DNA of 64,000 nucleotides from Chitinophaga polysaccharea (GCF_902150045.1 NZ_CABFVU010000003.1:124001-188000), one strand, 5' to 3'. Positions 1 to 7,904 are shown, numbered from the stretch's first letter. Notes: a model not told the origin generated them from the letters alone. Made by a program: numbers and translations.

Positions 1-1
1 T

Positions 2-220
2 GGTAATGCCGGTGAGGAATGGATAGGCAGTTCCAATGCAGATAACAACCGTCCAACTGCCGCTTCGCCACTGAGTTACTGGGAACTGCGCCCTATCACG
101 AACAACGACCAGCGGAACTATTGTTACAAGTTTGCTACAGAGGCAGACAACAAGAACTGTGATATAAATCTTTATTTCACAACAGATAAGAACTATACCC
201 ACGAAATCATCGTAAAATAA
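2..220 (+). CDS. C-terminal end of a probable surface protein (cut by window edge)
   Basis: An open frame runs from the left edge to a TAA at 218-220 and encodes about 72 residues ending in HEIIVK. The piece is rich in Asn, Asp and aromatic residues (for example SYWELRPITNN and NLYFTTDKNY), as in beta-sandwich surface proteins. It ends 8 bases before a GH76 lipoprotein gene on the same strand, so it is probably co-transcribed with it. In Bacteroidota polysaccharide loci this position is often held by a SusE/F-like glycan-binding lipoprotein; that is an inference from context only. The family cannot be assigned from this fragment. Confidence 0.6.
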   Translation, partial: GNAGEEWIGSSNADNNRPTAASPLSYWELRPITNNDQRNYCYKFATEADNKNCDINLYFTTDKNYTHEIIVK

Positions 221-228
221 AGACTGCT

Positions 229-1374
229 ATGAAGCTGATACGATATTCCCTTTTAATGCTGTCACTGGCCTTCACTGCATGTTTGAAAGAACCTGTGGAT
301 GATGGCCCAGGCCCGGGCGCCAATAAGGCGCGTTATGTGTACGACTGGGCGCAGATAGCTGATTCTTCCCTGCAGGGGCTTACCGGTAATTTCTGGAACC
401 AGGAGAAATACTTTAACGCCAATAACACAGGCAATACCACCTTTAACTACTGGCCCAATGCACACGCACTGGACGTACTAACGGACGCCTATATACGTAA
501 AAGTGACCCGGCTATCAAAGCCCGCATGGACGACCTGCTGGCCGGTATGAAAACGAAAAACGGGGGCACCTATATCAACCATTTCTATGACGATATGGAA
601 TGGATGAACCTGGCCTGTTTACGTGCATACGAAGCCACCGGCGATACTAAGTATAAAGACGTGGCCGTATTGCTGTGGAACGATATCAAAGGAGGCTGGG
701 ATGATGTATGGGGCGGCGGTATCCACTGGAACAAAGACAAATCCAAAAACTATAAGAACACGCCTGCCAATGCGCCTGCATGCATTATTGCCTGCCGTAT
801 GTATGGGCTTACCCAGAACCCGGATGATATTGCCTGGGCCAAAAAGATCTACGACTGGCAGAAAGCCACGCTGGTAGACCCGGTGACCGGTCTTGTATGG
901 GACGGTATTAACCAGGATGGCAGCGGGCAGGTAACAAAGAACTGGAACTTCACCTATAACCAGGGCGTATTTATTGGCGCTGGTGTGGAGCTGTATAAGC
1001 TCACCGGTCAGAATGTATACATCAATGATGCATTGAAAACCGCCAATAATACTTTAGCCGGAGGATTTACCAATGCCAATATCCTGAAGGATGAAGGTGG
1101 TGGAGATGGAGGTTTGTTCAAGGGAGTGCTGGTGCGTTACCTGATGTTGCTGATCACAGATGGTAGTATCAGCAGTACGGATGTGGCAAAGTATGCAGCG
1201 TTTCTGCAGCTGAATGCCGAAACGTTGTGGCTGAAAGGCACTACACGCCCGCAGGTGTTATTTAACAAAGACTGGACCACCACTGCAGCAGGCAGCGATC
1301 TGACCACGCAGCTGAGCGGGGCGATGCTCATAGAAGCGGCGGTGAAGCTGAAAGGCATGGGACTGATGAAGTAA
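229..1374 (+). CDS. GH76 family alpha-1,6-mannanase-like lipoprotein
   Basis: The 381-residue product begins with a short hydrophobic signal and a lipobox-like LAFTAC, with the lipidation Cys at residue 18, so it should be an outer-membrane-anchored or periplasmic lipoprotein. The mature part has the (alpha/alpha)6 character of GH76 enzymes. The paired catalytic aspartates sit in FYDDMEWMNLA at about residues 121-122, matching the DD motif known in GH76 endo-alpha-1,6-mannanases. Gly- and Trp-rich repeats (GGWDDVWGGGIHW) are also typical. The family acts on alpha-mannan of yeast or fungal cell walls. The stop overlaps the start of a second GH76 gene (TAATG), which indicates one operon. The exact substrate is inferred from the family. 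Confidence 0.88.
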   Translation: MKLIRYSLLMLSLAFTACLKEPVDDGPGPGANKARYVYDWAQIADSSLQGLTGNFWNQEKYFNANNTGNTTFNYWPNAHALDVLTDAYIRKSDPAIKARMDDLLAGMKTKNGGTYINHFYDDMEWMNLACLRAYEATGDTKYKDVAVLLWNDIKGGWDDVWGGGIHWNKDKSKNYKNTPANAPACIIACRMYGLTQNPDDIAWAKKIYDWQKATLVDPVTGLVWDGINQDGSGQVTKNWNFTYNQGVFIGAGVELYKLTGQNVYINDALKTANNTLAGGFTNANILKDEGGGDGGLFKGVLVRYLMLLITDGSISSTDVAKYAAFLQLNAETLWLKGTTRPQVLFNKDWTTTAAGSDLTTQLSGAMLIEAAVKLKGMGLMK

Positions 1375-2453
1375 TGAAAATGATAAAGATGGGGAGAAGA
1401 ACAGTGAGGTTTATCTTTTGGTGTTTGCTGTCTGCCGGCAGCATATCTGCCCAAAGCAACAGGCAGAAGGCGGAGATACTGCAGCAGGCAGTGAACAAAT
1501 ACCTGTATGAACGTAATACCGGTTTGTATATTCAAACCAGCAACCGCAGTGTGAATCATAACCTGCATGCCGACCTTTGGGGACTTTGCGGCCTTATACA
1601 GGCTGCCAATGAAATGGAGCGGATCCATCCCGGTAATACCTATATGGCGCCGGTGGTGAAGGCTATTAACCAGTACTACGACCCGGGACCGCCTGCACCG
1701 GGATATGCTTCGTATGTGGTGAAGGAGCGGAAGGAGGACCGTTATTACGACGACAACCAGTGGGTTGGCATTGCTTACGTAGACGCCTATACGCGAACCA
1801 GGAAGAAATGGTACCTGGAGAAAGGAGAGGAGATCTACCGGTTTATGATGACCGGTTTTGATACCGTTAGCGGCGGGGGCTTATACTGGAAGGAAGGAGA
1901 TGTTACCACGAAGAACACCTGTTCCAACGGACCGGCTATTTTATTATCGCTGCAATTGTATGAAGCCGTTCATAAGCAGGCATACCTGGATACGGCTTTA
2001 CTCCTGTACAAATGGGTGAACCGGTATTTGCGGGATGAAGACGGTGTATACTGGGATGCTATAAAACCTGCAGAGAACAACCGGATTGATTCTGCGGCGT
2101 ATACCTATAATACCGGTGTGATGCTGGAAGCAAATGTAAAGCTGTACCGCATTACAGGGAATGCGCAGTATTTAAGGGAAGCCCGTTACATTGCAGAGGG
2201 TAGTTACCGGCGTTTTTTCAGGAAAGGAAGATTTCCCTTGTCTTACTGGTTTAATGCCGTATTGCTTCGGGGATATGAGGCATTATACAGGGTGGATAAT
2301 AACCCTAAGTATATCCGTGCCATGCAGGAGTATGCCGATAAAGTATGGGAGCAGGACCGGAACAGCAGCAATATGCTGGGTAACCGCCCGGAGCGGGAGT
2401 TACTGGGGCAGGCTGGCATGATGGAGATTTATGCCCGGCTTGCGGGGATCTGA
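1374..2453 (+). CDS. GH76-like glycoside hydrolase, secreted
   Basis: This 359-residue protein has a type I signal peptide (hydrophobic stretch at residues 12-25, ending near SISAQ) and no lipobox, so it is probably periplasmic. It is a distant paralogue of the preceding protein. The GH76 acid pair appears as YYDDNQWVGIA with Asp at about 126-127, and SGGGLYWKEG and AYTYNTGVML match the same fold. The start codon overlaps the upstream stop by one base, so translation is probably coupled. A division of labour is likely, with a surface lipoprotein cutting mannan and a periplasmic enzyme processing products, but the sequence does not prove it. A strong terminator follows at 2492. Confidence 0.83.
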   Translation: MKMIKMGRRTVRFIFWCLLSAGSISAQSNRQKAEILQQAVNKYLYERNTGLYIQTSNRSVNHNLHADLWGLCGLIQAANEMERIHPGNTYMAPVVKAINQYYDPGPPAPGYASYVVKERKEDRYYDDNQWVGIAYVDAYTRTRKKWYLEKGEEIYRFMMTGFDTVSGGGLYWKEGDVTTKNTCSNGPAILLSLQLYEAVHKQAYLDTALLLYKWVNRYLRDEDGVYWDAIKPAENNRIDSAAYTYNTGVMLEANVKLYRITGNAQYLREARYIAEGSYRRFFRKGRFPLSYWFNAVLLRGYEALYRVDNNPKYIRAMQEYADKVWEQDRNSSNMLGNRPERELLGQAGMMEIYARLAGI

Positions 2454-2491
2454 TCTCCGTTGATCATATTATTCCGTTGATCATATTTTTG

Positions 2492-2530
2492 AAAGTGCCC
2501 GCAACAGTTATTGTTGCGGGCACTTTTTGT
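2492..2530 (+). terminator. Rho-independent terminator after the GH76 pair
   Basis: A perfect 15-bp stem (2492-2506 with 2512-2526) encloses a 5-base loop (gttat) and its 3' arm runs into a T tract. It ends the GH76 operon. A 14-base direct repeat (CCGTTGATCATATT) lies just before it. Confidence 0.9.
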
Positions 2531-2660
2531 GCAGATGTTATTATTTTGCTATTATATTACATAATTCCTTAATTTAGGGTTTTTATTATTAATTTATTGC
2601 CGGGAACAATTATTCCTGATTCGTCGTAAAAAAGAGAAGAAGATAACCTATCCTATCCTT

Positions 2661-3065
2661 ATGAGGCTGATGTTAATGCTGCTTTTTGCTTTCGTTTCCG
2701 TGTCTGTTTGCGGACAGACGGCGGCGCCGGCGGCTAAGAAGGGCAATCGTGAAACGGAGTTCCAGATGAAGGAGGGTAGTTATCTCAGCTTTGCGCAGGT
2801 GAATTTAAGTTTGGGTGAGATAGGTTTCCGCGTGGAGGTGGCATCAGAGCATAAAAAGAATAATGCCAGGCTTGAGTTCCGGATAGATAAGCCCAAAGGT
2901 AAAATTATCGGCACTCTTGATATTCCTTATACAGGCGATAGCACCTATGCGCTGAAGTTAACGGGCAACCTGCGTCATGCAGAAGGGGTGCATGATCTGT
3001 ACCTGGTAGCTAGGGGAGGGATGCCCTTCAGTATTACTGCTTTCGGTTTTATTTTTAATTATTAG
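2661..3065 (+). CDS. Small secreted CBM6-like carbohydrate-binding protein
   Basis: This 134-residue protein has an N-terminal signal peptide (LMLMLLFAFVSVSVCG) followed by a single beta-sandwich domain. The order of motifs, EGSYLSFAQVNL, then RLEFRIDKPKGKIIGTLDIP, then HDLYLVARG and a terminal FGFIFNY, matches family 6 carbohydrate-binding modules, which usually occur as domains of larger enzymes. Here the module is nearly the whole protein. It follows the GH76 operon but has its own transcription space after a terminator. Binding to a glucan or mannan is plausible; the ligand cannot be read from the sequence. Confidence 0.72.
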   Translation: MRLMLMLLFAFVSVSVCGQTAAPAAKKGNRETEFQMKEGSYLSFAQVNLSLGEIGFRVEVASEHKKNNARLEFRIDKPKGKIIGTLDIPYTGDSTYALKLTGNLRHAEGVHDLYLVARGGMPFSITAFGFIFNY

Positions 3066-3138
3066 TATATCCGTTCCCGTTATTTTTGGAAATTTGAAAA
3101 AGCTGTTTATCTTTGCGCTCCCTGACACGATATCAGTT

Positions 3139-3222
3139 GCCCAGATGGCGAAATTGGTAGACGCACTGTGTTCAGGTCGCAGCGCCTGCAAGGGTGTGCT
3201 GGTTCGAATCCAGTTCTGGGCA
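3139..3222 (+). tRNA. tRNA-Leu, anticodon CAG
   Basis: A full cloverleaf can be folded by eye. The acceptor stem is GCCCAGA (3139-3145) paired with TCTGGGC (3215-3221) with discriminator A at 3222. The D arm follows, then anticodon stem CTGTG/CGCAG with loop TTCAGGT and CAG at 3173-3175. A long variable arm typical of a class II tRNA and a T arm with loop TTCGAAT complete it. CCA is not encoded. The 3' end is partly repeated at 5511-5529. Confidence 0.96.
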
Positions 3223-3226
3223 CGTC

Positions 3227-3262
3227 AAAAGGTTGTAAGTCATTGATTTACAACCTTTTTTA
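3227..3262 (+). terminator. Terminator after tRNA-Leu
   Basis: A 12-bp stem (AAAAGGTTGTAA at 3227-3238 with its complement at 3248-3259) has loop gtcattgat and is followed by T residues. A variant with the same loop core occurs at 5532-5560 behind the second copy of the tRNA end. Confidence 0.85.
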
Positions 3263-3316
3263 TTTTTGGTCAATTCCGTTTTCTCTGCATTTCCTCCGCT
3301 TTCTCCCACTATCGTT

Positions 3317-3458
3317 GACACAAAATTGACACACCAAATGACACACCAAATTCGTTTGCGGCTGGGAGAACAAGACCGGCTCGTTTGTACATTTTATGAC
3401 ACTCAAATCAGACACTTTTTCCGTGTTTGTGACACACCAAAATTTTCTGACACACCGG
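3317..3458 (+). repeat. Seven short direct repeats of type GACACACCAAA
   Basis: GACAC-type units start at 3317, 3328, 3340, 3398, 3411, 3431 and 3449, three of them sharing GACACACCAAA exactly. All point the same way and lie 95-240 bases beyond the tRNA-Leu end. Such iterated sites beside a tRNA resemble arm-type binding sites of a tyrosine integrase or excisionase. No integrase gene remains nearby, so the role is an inference. Confidence 0.6.
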
Positions 3459-3538
3459 CAGTTGTGTTCGAAAAAAAATCTTATGCAGCCTTTCTTCCGA
3501 ACACTTCCAGTTGCGACACCATTGATTACAAATGACCT

Positions 3539-4000
3539 AGGAAACAAGAGTAAGGCGAAAACGGAAAGTATGGAGTGTATTCCGGCGGATTTTCCACCAG
3601 ATGAATATCTTTTAGGGAAAACTATAACTGGAGATAGACCGGTAGATGTTACCAGTGAACCAGGCGGATATCATGTAACTAGTATATTAGAAACATTAAA
3701 TCATTCGTTCAGTACCAAGTAGACTACGAATTATCCACTGTAAGTCGTCCTGGATATCCTATTACATATGAGTCGAAGTGGCATAGGGTTCGATTTTTAG
3801 GTCTAAGTCCTATCAATTGTATGTACATTGAAAATGCCAGAGGGGTAGGAGATGTTTATAAGTATGGAGAAGTAACAATCACAGTGATTTGGATGAGTTG
3901 TTTAAGAATGAAGGCTTTTACACTAAGGACTCCTGTACGTAGAGATATTGTTGCAAAAATAATTAGCATCCAACTTTTGATATGGGGACTATTTCATTAA
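3539..4000 (+). pseudogene. Decayed coding remnant, family not recognised
   Basis: Protein-like sequence continues across two frames. One frame ends at 3722 after GGYHVTSILETLNHSFSTK. The next is open from 3683 to a TAA at 3998-4000 and includes SRPGYPITYESKWHRVRFLG and YIENARGVGDVYKYGEV. The switch of frame near 3700 and the lack of a plausible start suggest a gene broken by at least one frameshift. No family could be named. The last part of the second frame looks less protein-like and may be another frameshift. The 340 bases that follow, to 4343, hold only a doubtful 68-codon frame at 4029-4235. Confidence 0.35.
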
Positions 4001-4343
4001 GTGTGTAAACTTAAAAATCGGGGTCGGATTGATAATTAAATTTAAAAGACCATTTACGCAGGTAATACTTACAAACGCAAGCCCATATTCTCATATCGTG
4101 GCCGGTACAGCGCTGAAAGTATCTTCCCCAAAACCAATGATTACAGTAGGCCCTTGGGTTAGCTGGAACCCAATAATCAATAGGATTACCCTGGGAATAA
4201 GTGTACAACTACCAGTAAGTAGCGATTTCCAATAGCCAATGAACGGGAGCAAATTATATGCCTACAATATCGTCGGCATATCTAATACTTAAGGGTTGTA
4301 TCGTTAGATGCAGCCCCTTTTTTGTTTTGCAGCTCCCCATAAT

Positions 4344-4560
4344 TTAAAAGACACAAGTAGCGAATATAGCACCATCGCCACCGGTAAATACCGCCAGTTT
4401 ACCATCGAATATAGGAATGTTTACCCACTCCAGTGCCGTAGGCGCCTACCTTAGCGTTGCCTCCGCCGTTTTTGCTTTTAAATGAGAGCGTTTCGATCTG
4501 TTGTGCATTGGCAAACTATACTCCTCGCAGTATTGTGTAAGCGATAATAGATGTGCTCAT
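4344..4560 (-). pseudogene. Remnant of a small secreted protein with stop and frameshift
   Basis: Read on the minus strand from ATG at 4560, the sequence gives MSTSIIAYTILRGV, a TAG, then FANAQQIETLSFKSKNGGG and AKVGAYGTGV. A one-base frame change then leads into WVNIPIFDGKLAVFTGGD and a TAA at 4344-4346. The parts join into one plausible secreted beta-rich protein (signal peptide ending near FANAQ) damaged by one nonsense codon and one frameshift. The family is not recognised. Its decay fits the rest of the 3.2-7.2 kb zone. Confidence 0.45.
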
Positions 4561-4701
4561 AATATTCTGTGTTTTGAATTATTTCTGTTTCTACGACGGA
4601 GAAAATAGGCTTCTCCCTGCAACAACTGTGAATTTTAGGTAGTAATGACCAGAATGAACAAAATGAATGAAAATGAACATAGTAAACAGGCAGCTTTGCG
4701 T

Positions 4702-4709
4702 TATTTTTG
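4702..4709 (+). promoter_or_regulatory. Candidate -7 element for the double-glycine peptide gene
   Basis: TATTTTTG fits the Bacteroidota -7 consensus TAnnTTTG and lies 40 bases before the start at 4749. No clear TTTG is seen 19 bases upstream, so the call is weak. Between it and the start codon a TAACAAGTAAA unit occurs twice (from 4711 and 4730). Confidence 0.35.
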
Positions 4710-4748
4710 GTAACAAGTAAAATTATCTTTAACAAGTAAATTATTCAT

Positions 4749-4988
4749 ATGATAGAAAAGAACCTATTAAATCCTATAGAATTGAGTCCAGCTGAATTGC
4801 AGCTGATCAATGGGGGAGGTATTATCACAGACGTGATCTCAGCTGTCGTTCCATCTGAGTATGTGGATGGGGTATTGGATTTTGTTTCCGTTTATAGCAC
4901 AGGTATTTTAAAATCAGTACTAGCACAATCTCCTCTTCCTTCTTCTTTACAAGATAAGTTGGTGGGGTTAGCCCATTTTCTGATATAA
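4749..4988 (+). CDS. Double-glycine-leader peptide (bacteriocin-like or peptide signal precursor)
   Basis: The 79-residue product opens with a leader of the class secreted by peptidase-containing ABC transporters: PIELSPAELQLINGGG, with hydrophobic residues spaced before a Gly-Gly at residues 22-23. Cleavage after GG would release a core of about 56 residues starting GIITDVISAVVP, neutral to acidic, hydrophobic and without Cys. Such leaders are known for class II bacteriocins and for related Bacteroidota peptides. No transporter, modifying enzyme or immunity gene is present nearby, so export would depend on genes elsewhere. The core was not recognised. It is one of the few intact genes in a decayed zone. 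Confidence 0.68.
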   Translation: MIEKNLLNPIELSPAELQLINGGGIITDVISAVVPSEYVDGVLDFVSVYSTGILKSVLAQSPLPSSLQDKLVGLAHFLI

Positions 4989-5094
4989 ACAAACAATACG
5001 ATTAGCATTTGTATGCATAACAATTTCGCTGCGCTGTTCAAGAGTAGTTTTATCCGACAGCGTTCCGAAAGAAGATCTGTACGTCCAAAAGAAA

Positions 5095-5122
5095 AGCAGC
5101 TAGCGATCTTCAGCTAGCTGCT
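5095..5122. repeat. Perfect 10-bp inverted repeat
   Basis: AGCAGCTAGC (5095-5104) pairs with GCTAGCTGCT (5113-5122) around loop gatcttca. No T tract follows, so it may be an RNA hairpin at the 3' end of the peptide transcript or a protein-binding site. Confidence 0.6.
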
Positions 5123-5152
5123 AAGGATATCATTTGACTGTCAGATTAAGTC

Positions 5153-5350
5153 GTGACTATTTCAGATAAGGACGGAAAGAGCGTTATTTCTACCTGCGAA
5201 ATCGATAATAATAAATCGGCAGACCTACTAAGGTGTTGGTGTCTTAAGGAATGTTTAGTTGGTATAGTCTGTGATAAAGAAACAAGATCATTTGAATTAA
5301 GAGTTATATTATTTCCAATAGAAAAGGAATTCTCCCAGTGTGTCAAATAG
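5153..5350 (+). CDS. Small open frame, doubtful gene
   Basis: A 65-codon frame with GTG start would encode a Cys-containing polypeptide (ISDKDGKSVISTCEIDNN, then WCLKECLVGIVCDKE). The codon content looks protein-like on the plus strand, but there is no convincing ribosome-binding site and no recognised family. It may be the tail of a broken gene. Beyond it, 5351-5510 shows nothing clear. Confidence 0.25.
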   Translation: MTISDKDGKSVISTCEIDNNKSADLLRCWCLKECLVGIVCDKETRSFELRVILFPIEKEFSQCVK

Positions 5351-5510
5351 TTAAATGAATCCTCATTCCCCGTTAAATCCTCAGATTTGATTATTTACCC
5401 AAATTTCAATATTTTGCTTTGGAATAAACAGATCGCGTTTATATGTCTGTTCTATTTCGACACTTCATTGAAACAAATACCTTACAACTAATTCTCCCAA
5501 AACTAGATAG

Positions 5511-5529
5511 GATTCCAGTTCTAGGCGCG
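5511..5529 (+). repeat. Diverged second copy of the tRNA-Leu 3' end (att-like)
   Basis: This 19-base stretch matches the tRNA-Leu 3' end and following bases (3206-3224) at 16 of 19 positions. The similarity resumes in the adjacent terminator loop (TGTAAGTCAT at 5537 and at 3234). This is the arrangement left by a tRNA-targeted integrated element or by duplication of the tRNA tail. The 2.3 kb between the copies has no intact integrase. Confidence 0.6.
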
Positions 5530-5531
5530 AA

Positions 5532-5570
5532 GCCCCTGTAAGTCATCGAATTACAGGGGCCTTTTCTTTT
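5532..5570 (+). terminator. Terminator behind the tRNA-end copy
   Basis: GCCCCTGTAA (5532-5541) pairs with TTACAGGGGC (5551-5560) and is followed by CTTTTCTTTT. The loop is nearly the same as in the terminator after the true tRNA, supporting common descent of the two segments. Confidence 0.85.
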
Positions 5571-5985
5571 GTTAACCCACGGTTTCTCCACTTCTCCTGG
5601 CTCACGGATGGCACACAGCTGTAGTAGTTTGATTTTCAGAAATACATTCTAAAGAAAAAGTTATTGATTGAAATAAAAATAAAAACAATATCCCGCAATA
5701 ACTATGGATAATATACCCCATCAGCATCCTTACTTAACGCATAAAATGTTTACGCTTAAAAGCATCTACTGAGTCAATAACCAGGACAGATAAAATAACT
5801 GACGATGTGAAGTAACTGCAGTGTCGTTTTATAATTTCATTTATTATGAATCATCGTCTGCAGAAAAAGATACTAAAGTTAGCGGATAAATAGACGTTAC
5901 CGTATAGAGAGCAGCCATTATGTTTAACCCGTTACCCTATTTGTCTTATATGGGAGAATAAAATGTACCTTCATTTCAGGAATAT
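5571..5985. other. AT-rich stretch without recognisable gene
   Basis: No frame of convincing coding character is seen in either strand. The first 60 bases (TTTCTCCACTTCTCC and on) echo the pyrimidine-rich stretch after the true tRNA at 3270-3310, so the duplication around the tRNA end may extend this far. Confidence 0.5.
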
Positions 5986-6183
5986 GAATGTCACCCTATT
6001 TGCGATTTAAGAAGTGCCCTGGCGGCCATTGAAAAAATACCAGGTTAGTTATTGCAAACAAATGTACCAGTAAATCCGGATGCTGATTTGGCAGGGGGCT
6101 ACAAATTAATTGGTGCCGGTGGCACCGTAGAACGCCCTACACGGCTCGGTCCTGCCATGTTATTCAACAGTATCCAGGGGTAC
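5986..6183 (+). pseudogene. N-terminal remnant of a UbiD-family decarboxylase
   Basis: The frame reads CDLRSALAAIEKIPG, an in-frame TAG at 6046-6048, then LLQTNVPVNPDADLAGGYK, then IGAGGTVERPTRLGPAML and FNSIQGY. This order matches the N-terminus of UbiD-type decarboxylases (DLRSAL, then the GAGGT..RPT..GPAMLF motif), which use prenylated flavin. A start codon, the internal sense codon and more than 350 downstream residues are missing, so the gene is dead. Sequence after 6183 shifts frame and loses similarity. Confidence 0.7.
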
Positions 6184-6322
6184 CGGCATCCCAGGCAAAA
6201 CAGGCTGCCCGGGAAATTTCTATCTTTATACCATTTAAGGGAATCCGGCTCAAACATAGAAACTATCAAGAACATTTTATACCTTATTTTAGTGGGGCCA
6301 ATACTGATTTATATTAATTATC

Positions 6323-7012
6323 ATGATAGATTCTGAGAATCAAATTCACCGTGTCACAAATTTTCAAGACCTTGTTTCTACGCCATTTAGCGGAGCAATA
6401 AATGCGATTTGCTGGGCTCGTGAATTAGCGGGTGACTTTTCTGAAATTGTTGAGAAGGTAGCGCTAAGTGGCAACATAACGACGATTGAACAAGAGGAGC
6501 TTTATGAGCTTCAGCTGAGTGAACAAGGGCAGCTTGCGCGTGAAATTCTTTTAAATGATTTGAAGTTATTGAAAGCGTATGGGGCATCGCCGGCTCTTAA
6601 TGTGATCAGATATTATGACCGGGATGATGCCTATCCTTTTTTTTCAACGGATGTTTACTCTTTTCATGTGGATCGCTCCCCTGTACCGGTAGATACCTTT
6701 TTATGCACATACTATGGCGAATCAAGTGAAATATTGCCAAATTCACAGTGTGAAAAGAAAGCCCTTATACCGGAAATCCGTGATGAGCTCAGAAAGCTAT
6801 ATGATGGAGCAGATGAAGGTTTTGAATCGTTCTTGAGTGAAAACTACTTTGATCTGCATTATCAGGCCAGGCCCGGTGCACGTCCGGTAAGTTTAGGCCT
6901 TGGTAACCTGTGGAGGTTGGCGGTTGATCATCCTGGCAGCCCGGTGCCTCCCTGTGTTCACCGTGCGCCAAAGGAAAAGCCCGGACAGAACAGGTTGTTG
7001 ATGATCTGTTGA
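6323..7012 (+). CDS. Uncharacterised protein resembling DUF1826, possible metal-binding fold
   Basis: The 229-residue cytosolic protein has no signal peptide. A region with HVDRSPVPVDTFLCTYYGE (near residues 114-132), then LPNSQCEK and near the end PPCVHRAPKEKPGQNRLLM, resembles proteins annotated DUF1826, in which an H-x-D and a later H-R pair recall cupin or 2-oxoglutarate oxygenase folds. The match is by pattern only and activity is unknown. The gene starts right after the decayed UbiD remnant and ends before an inverted repeat at 7015. A short unrelated remnant follows on the other strand. Confidence 0.5.
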   Translation: MIDSENQIHRVTNFQDLVSTPFSGAINAICWARELAGDFSEIVEKVALSGNITTIEQEELYELQLSEQGQLAREILLNDLKLLKAYGASPALNVIRYYDRDDAYPFFSTDVYSFHVDRSPVPVDTFLCTYYGESSEILPNSQCEKKALIPEIRDELRKLYDGADEGFESFLSENYFDLHYQARPGARPVSLGLGNLWRLAVDHPGSPVPPCVHRAPKEKPGQNRLLMIC

Positions 7013-7014
7013 GT

Positions 7015-7036
7015 GCAGCAGGGACCGCCCTGCTGC
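7015..7036. repeat. Inverted repeat after the DUF1826-like gene
   Basis: GCAGCAGGG (7015-7023) and CCCTGCTGC (7028-7036) form a 9-bp stem with loop accg. There is no T tract; it may serve as a weak terminator between the convergent gene and the remnant at 7041. Confidence 0.5.
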
Positions 7037-7040
7037 CTAC

Positions 7041-7165
7041 TTAAAATGCAGCACACCTTCCTGGTCTATCCACGCATCAATATGGGAGATCACTTTTAAA
7101 TCCTCCAGGAAAACGGTGATAGGGTTGCATCTCCGCAGACACGACAGCGCCTGATAGTGCAACAT
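7041..7165 (-). pseudogene. C-terminal remnant of an unrecognised protein
   Basis: Minus-strand translation gives MLHYQALSCLRRCNPITVF followed by LEDLKVISHIDAWIDQEG and VLHFK before TAA at 7041-7043. It reads like a genuine protein tail, but a stop lies about 11 codons upstream and no larger frame exists. The family was not recognised. The remaining 145 bases to the sigma factor gene hold nothing clear. Confidence 0.35.
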
Positions 7166-7310
7166 TGCGGCGGAGGATATACCGTATATGAATCAAATCA
7201 TAATTATACTTACGGCAGCCACATTTACAGGTGCCGGTGCATTACTTTTCCGTTCTTAACCTTTTGATAATATTAACTCACTATCATTGCGTGGAAATCA
7301 GTTTCCTTGC

Positions 7311-7904
7311 ATGCATATTAGTCACTCCCAACCTCCGCCTGTTACAGCTGCTGTTATATCCGCTTTCAGGGATGGGGCTGAGCGCGCGTTCAACGAGATC
7401 TTCATGGCCTATGATGCGCGCCTGATGAAGTATGCCTCCAGCATATGCGTTACCCGCGAGGACGCGGAAGAAGTAGTACAGGATGTTTTTACCAGTCTTT
7501 GGGAGAACAGGACTTCCATAGAAGGCACGGACATCACCGGCTGGCTGATCCGGGTGTGCCGTAACAAAGCGCTTAAACTGCTTCGCCGGCGCGTGTTCCA
7601 GGCAGACATCACCGAATTCCCGGAAAGGCCTTCCGGCCAGATGACGCCGTTGGAGCAACTGTACTTCGAAGAGATAGAGAAACATATCCGTGAGATCATT
7701 CAGCAACTTCCTCCTGCCAGGAAGAGAATATTCCTTCTGCACCGCGAGGAAGGCCGGAGTTATCAGCAAATTGCCGATGAACTGGGCATTTCCGTTTTCA
7801 CCGTTAAAAAACAGGTCAGCCTCGCGCTGGACCACCTGCGCACAAAAGTTACGCCCTACGCCTGCTCCCTTGCTGTCATACTGTTGCCCGACATGTTAAA
7901 TTAA
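7311..7904 (+). CDS. ECF-type RNA polymerase sigma-70 factor (FecI-like)
   Basis: The start chosen is ATG at 7311 (197 residues); a TTG at 7287 would add eight residues. Sigma region 2 is seen in AFNEIFMAYDARLMKYASS and EDAEEVVQDVFTSLWENR. Region 4 is seen in LPPARKRIFLLHREEGRSYQQ with the helix-turn-helix IADELGISVFTVKKQVSLA. The length and lack of other domains fit the ECF group. The next three genes are a FecR-type anti-sigma factor, a TonB receptor with an STN signalling domain and a lipoprotein, so this sigma factor probably responds to a ligand bound by that receptor and activates the same cluster. Confidence 0.93.
   Translation: MHISHSQPPPVTAAVISAFRDGAERAFNEIFMAYDARLMKYASSICVTREDAEEVVQDVFTSLWENRTSIEGTDITGWLIRVCRNKALKLLRRRVFQADITEFPERPSGQMTPLEQLYFEEIEKHIREIIQQLPPARKRIFLLHREEGRSYQQIADELGISVFTVKKQVSLALDHLRTKVTPYACSLAVILLPDMLN

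Noticed and set aside
1..3065. Complete polysaccharide-utilisation locus
   Set aside because: Only the 3' end is inside the window; SusC/SusD partners for the GH76 genes are not visible, so no full locus is claimed.
3317..3458. CRISPR array
   Set aside because: The units are only about 11 bases, spacing is irregular (11-58 bases) and no cas gene is near.
4029..4235. 68-codon plus-strand frame and a 65-codon minus-strand frame over the same bases
   Set aside because: No ribosome-binding site, no recognisable domain, and the region lies among decayed genes; coding cannot be supported.
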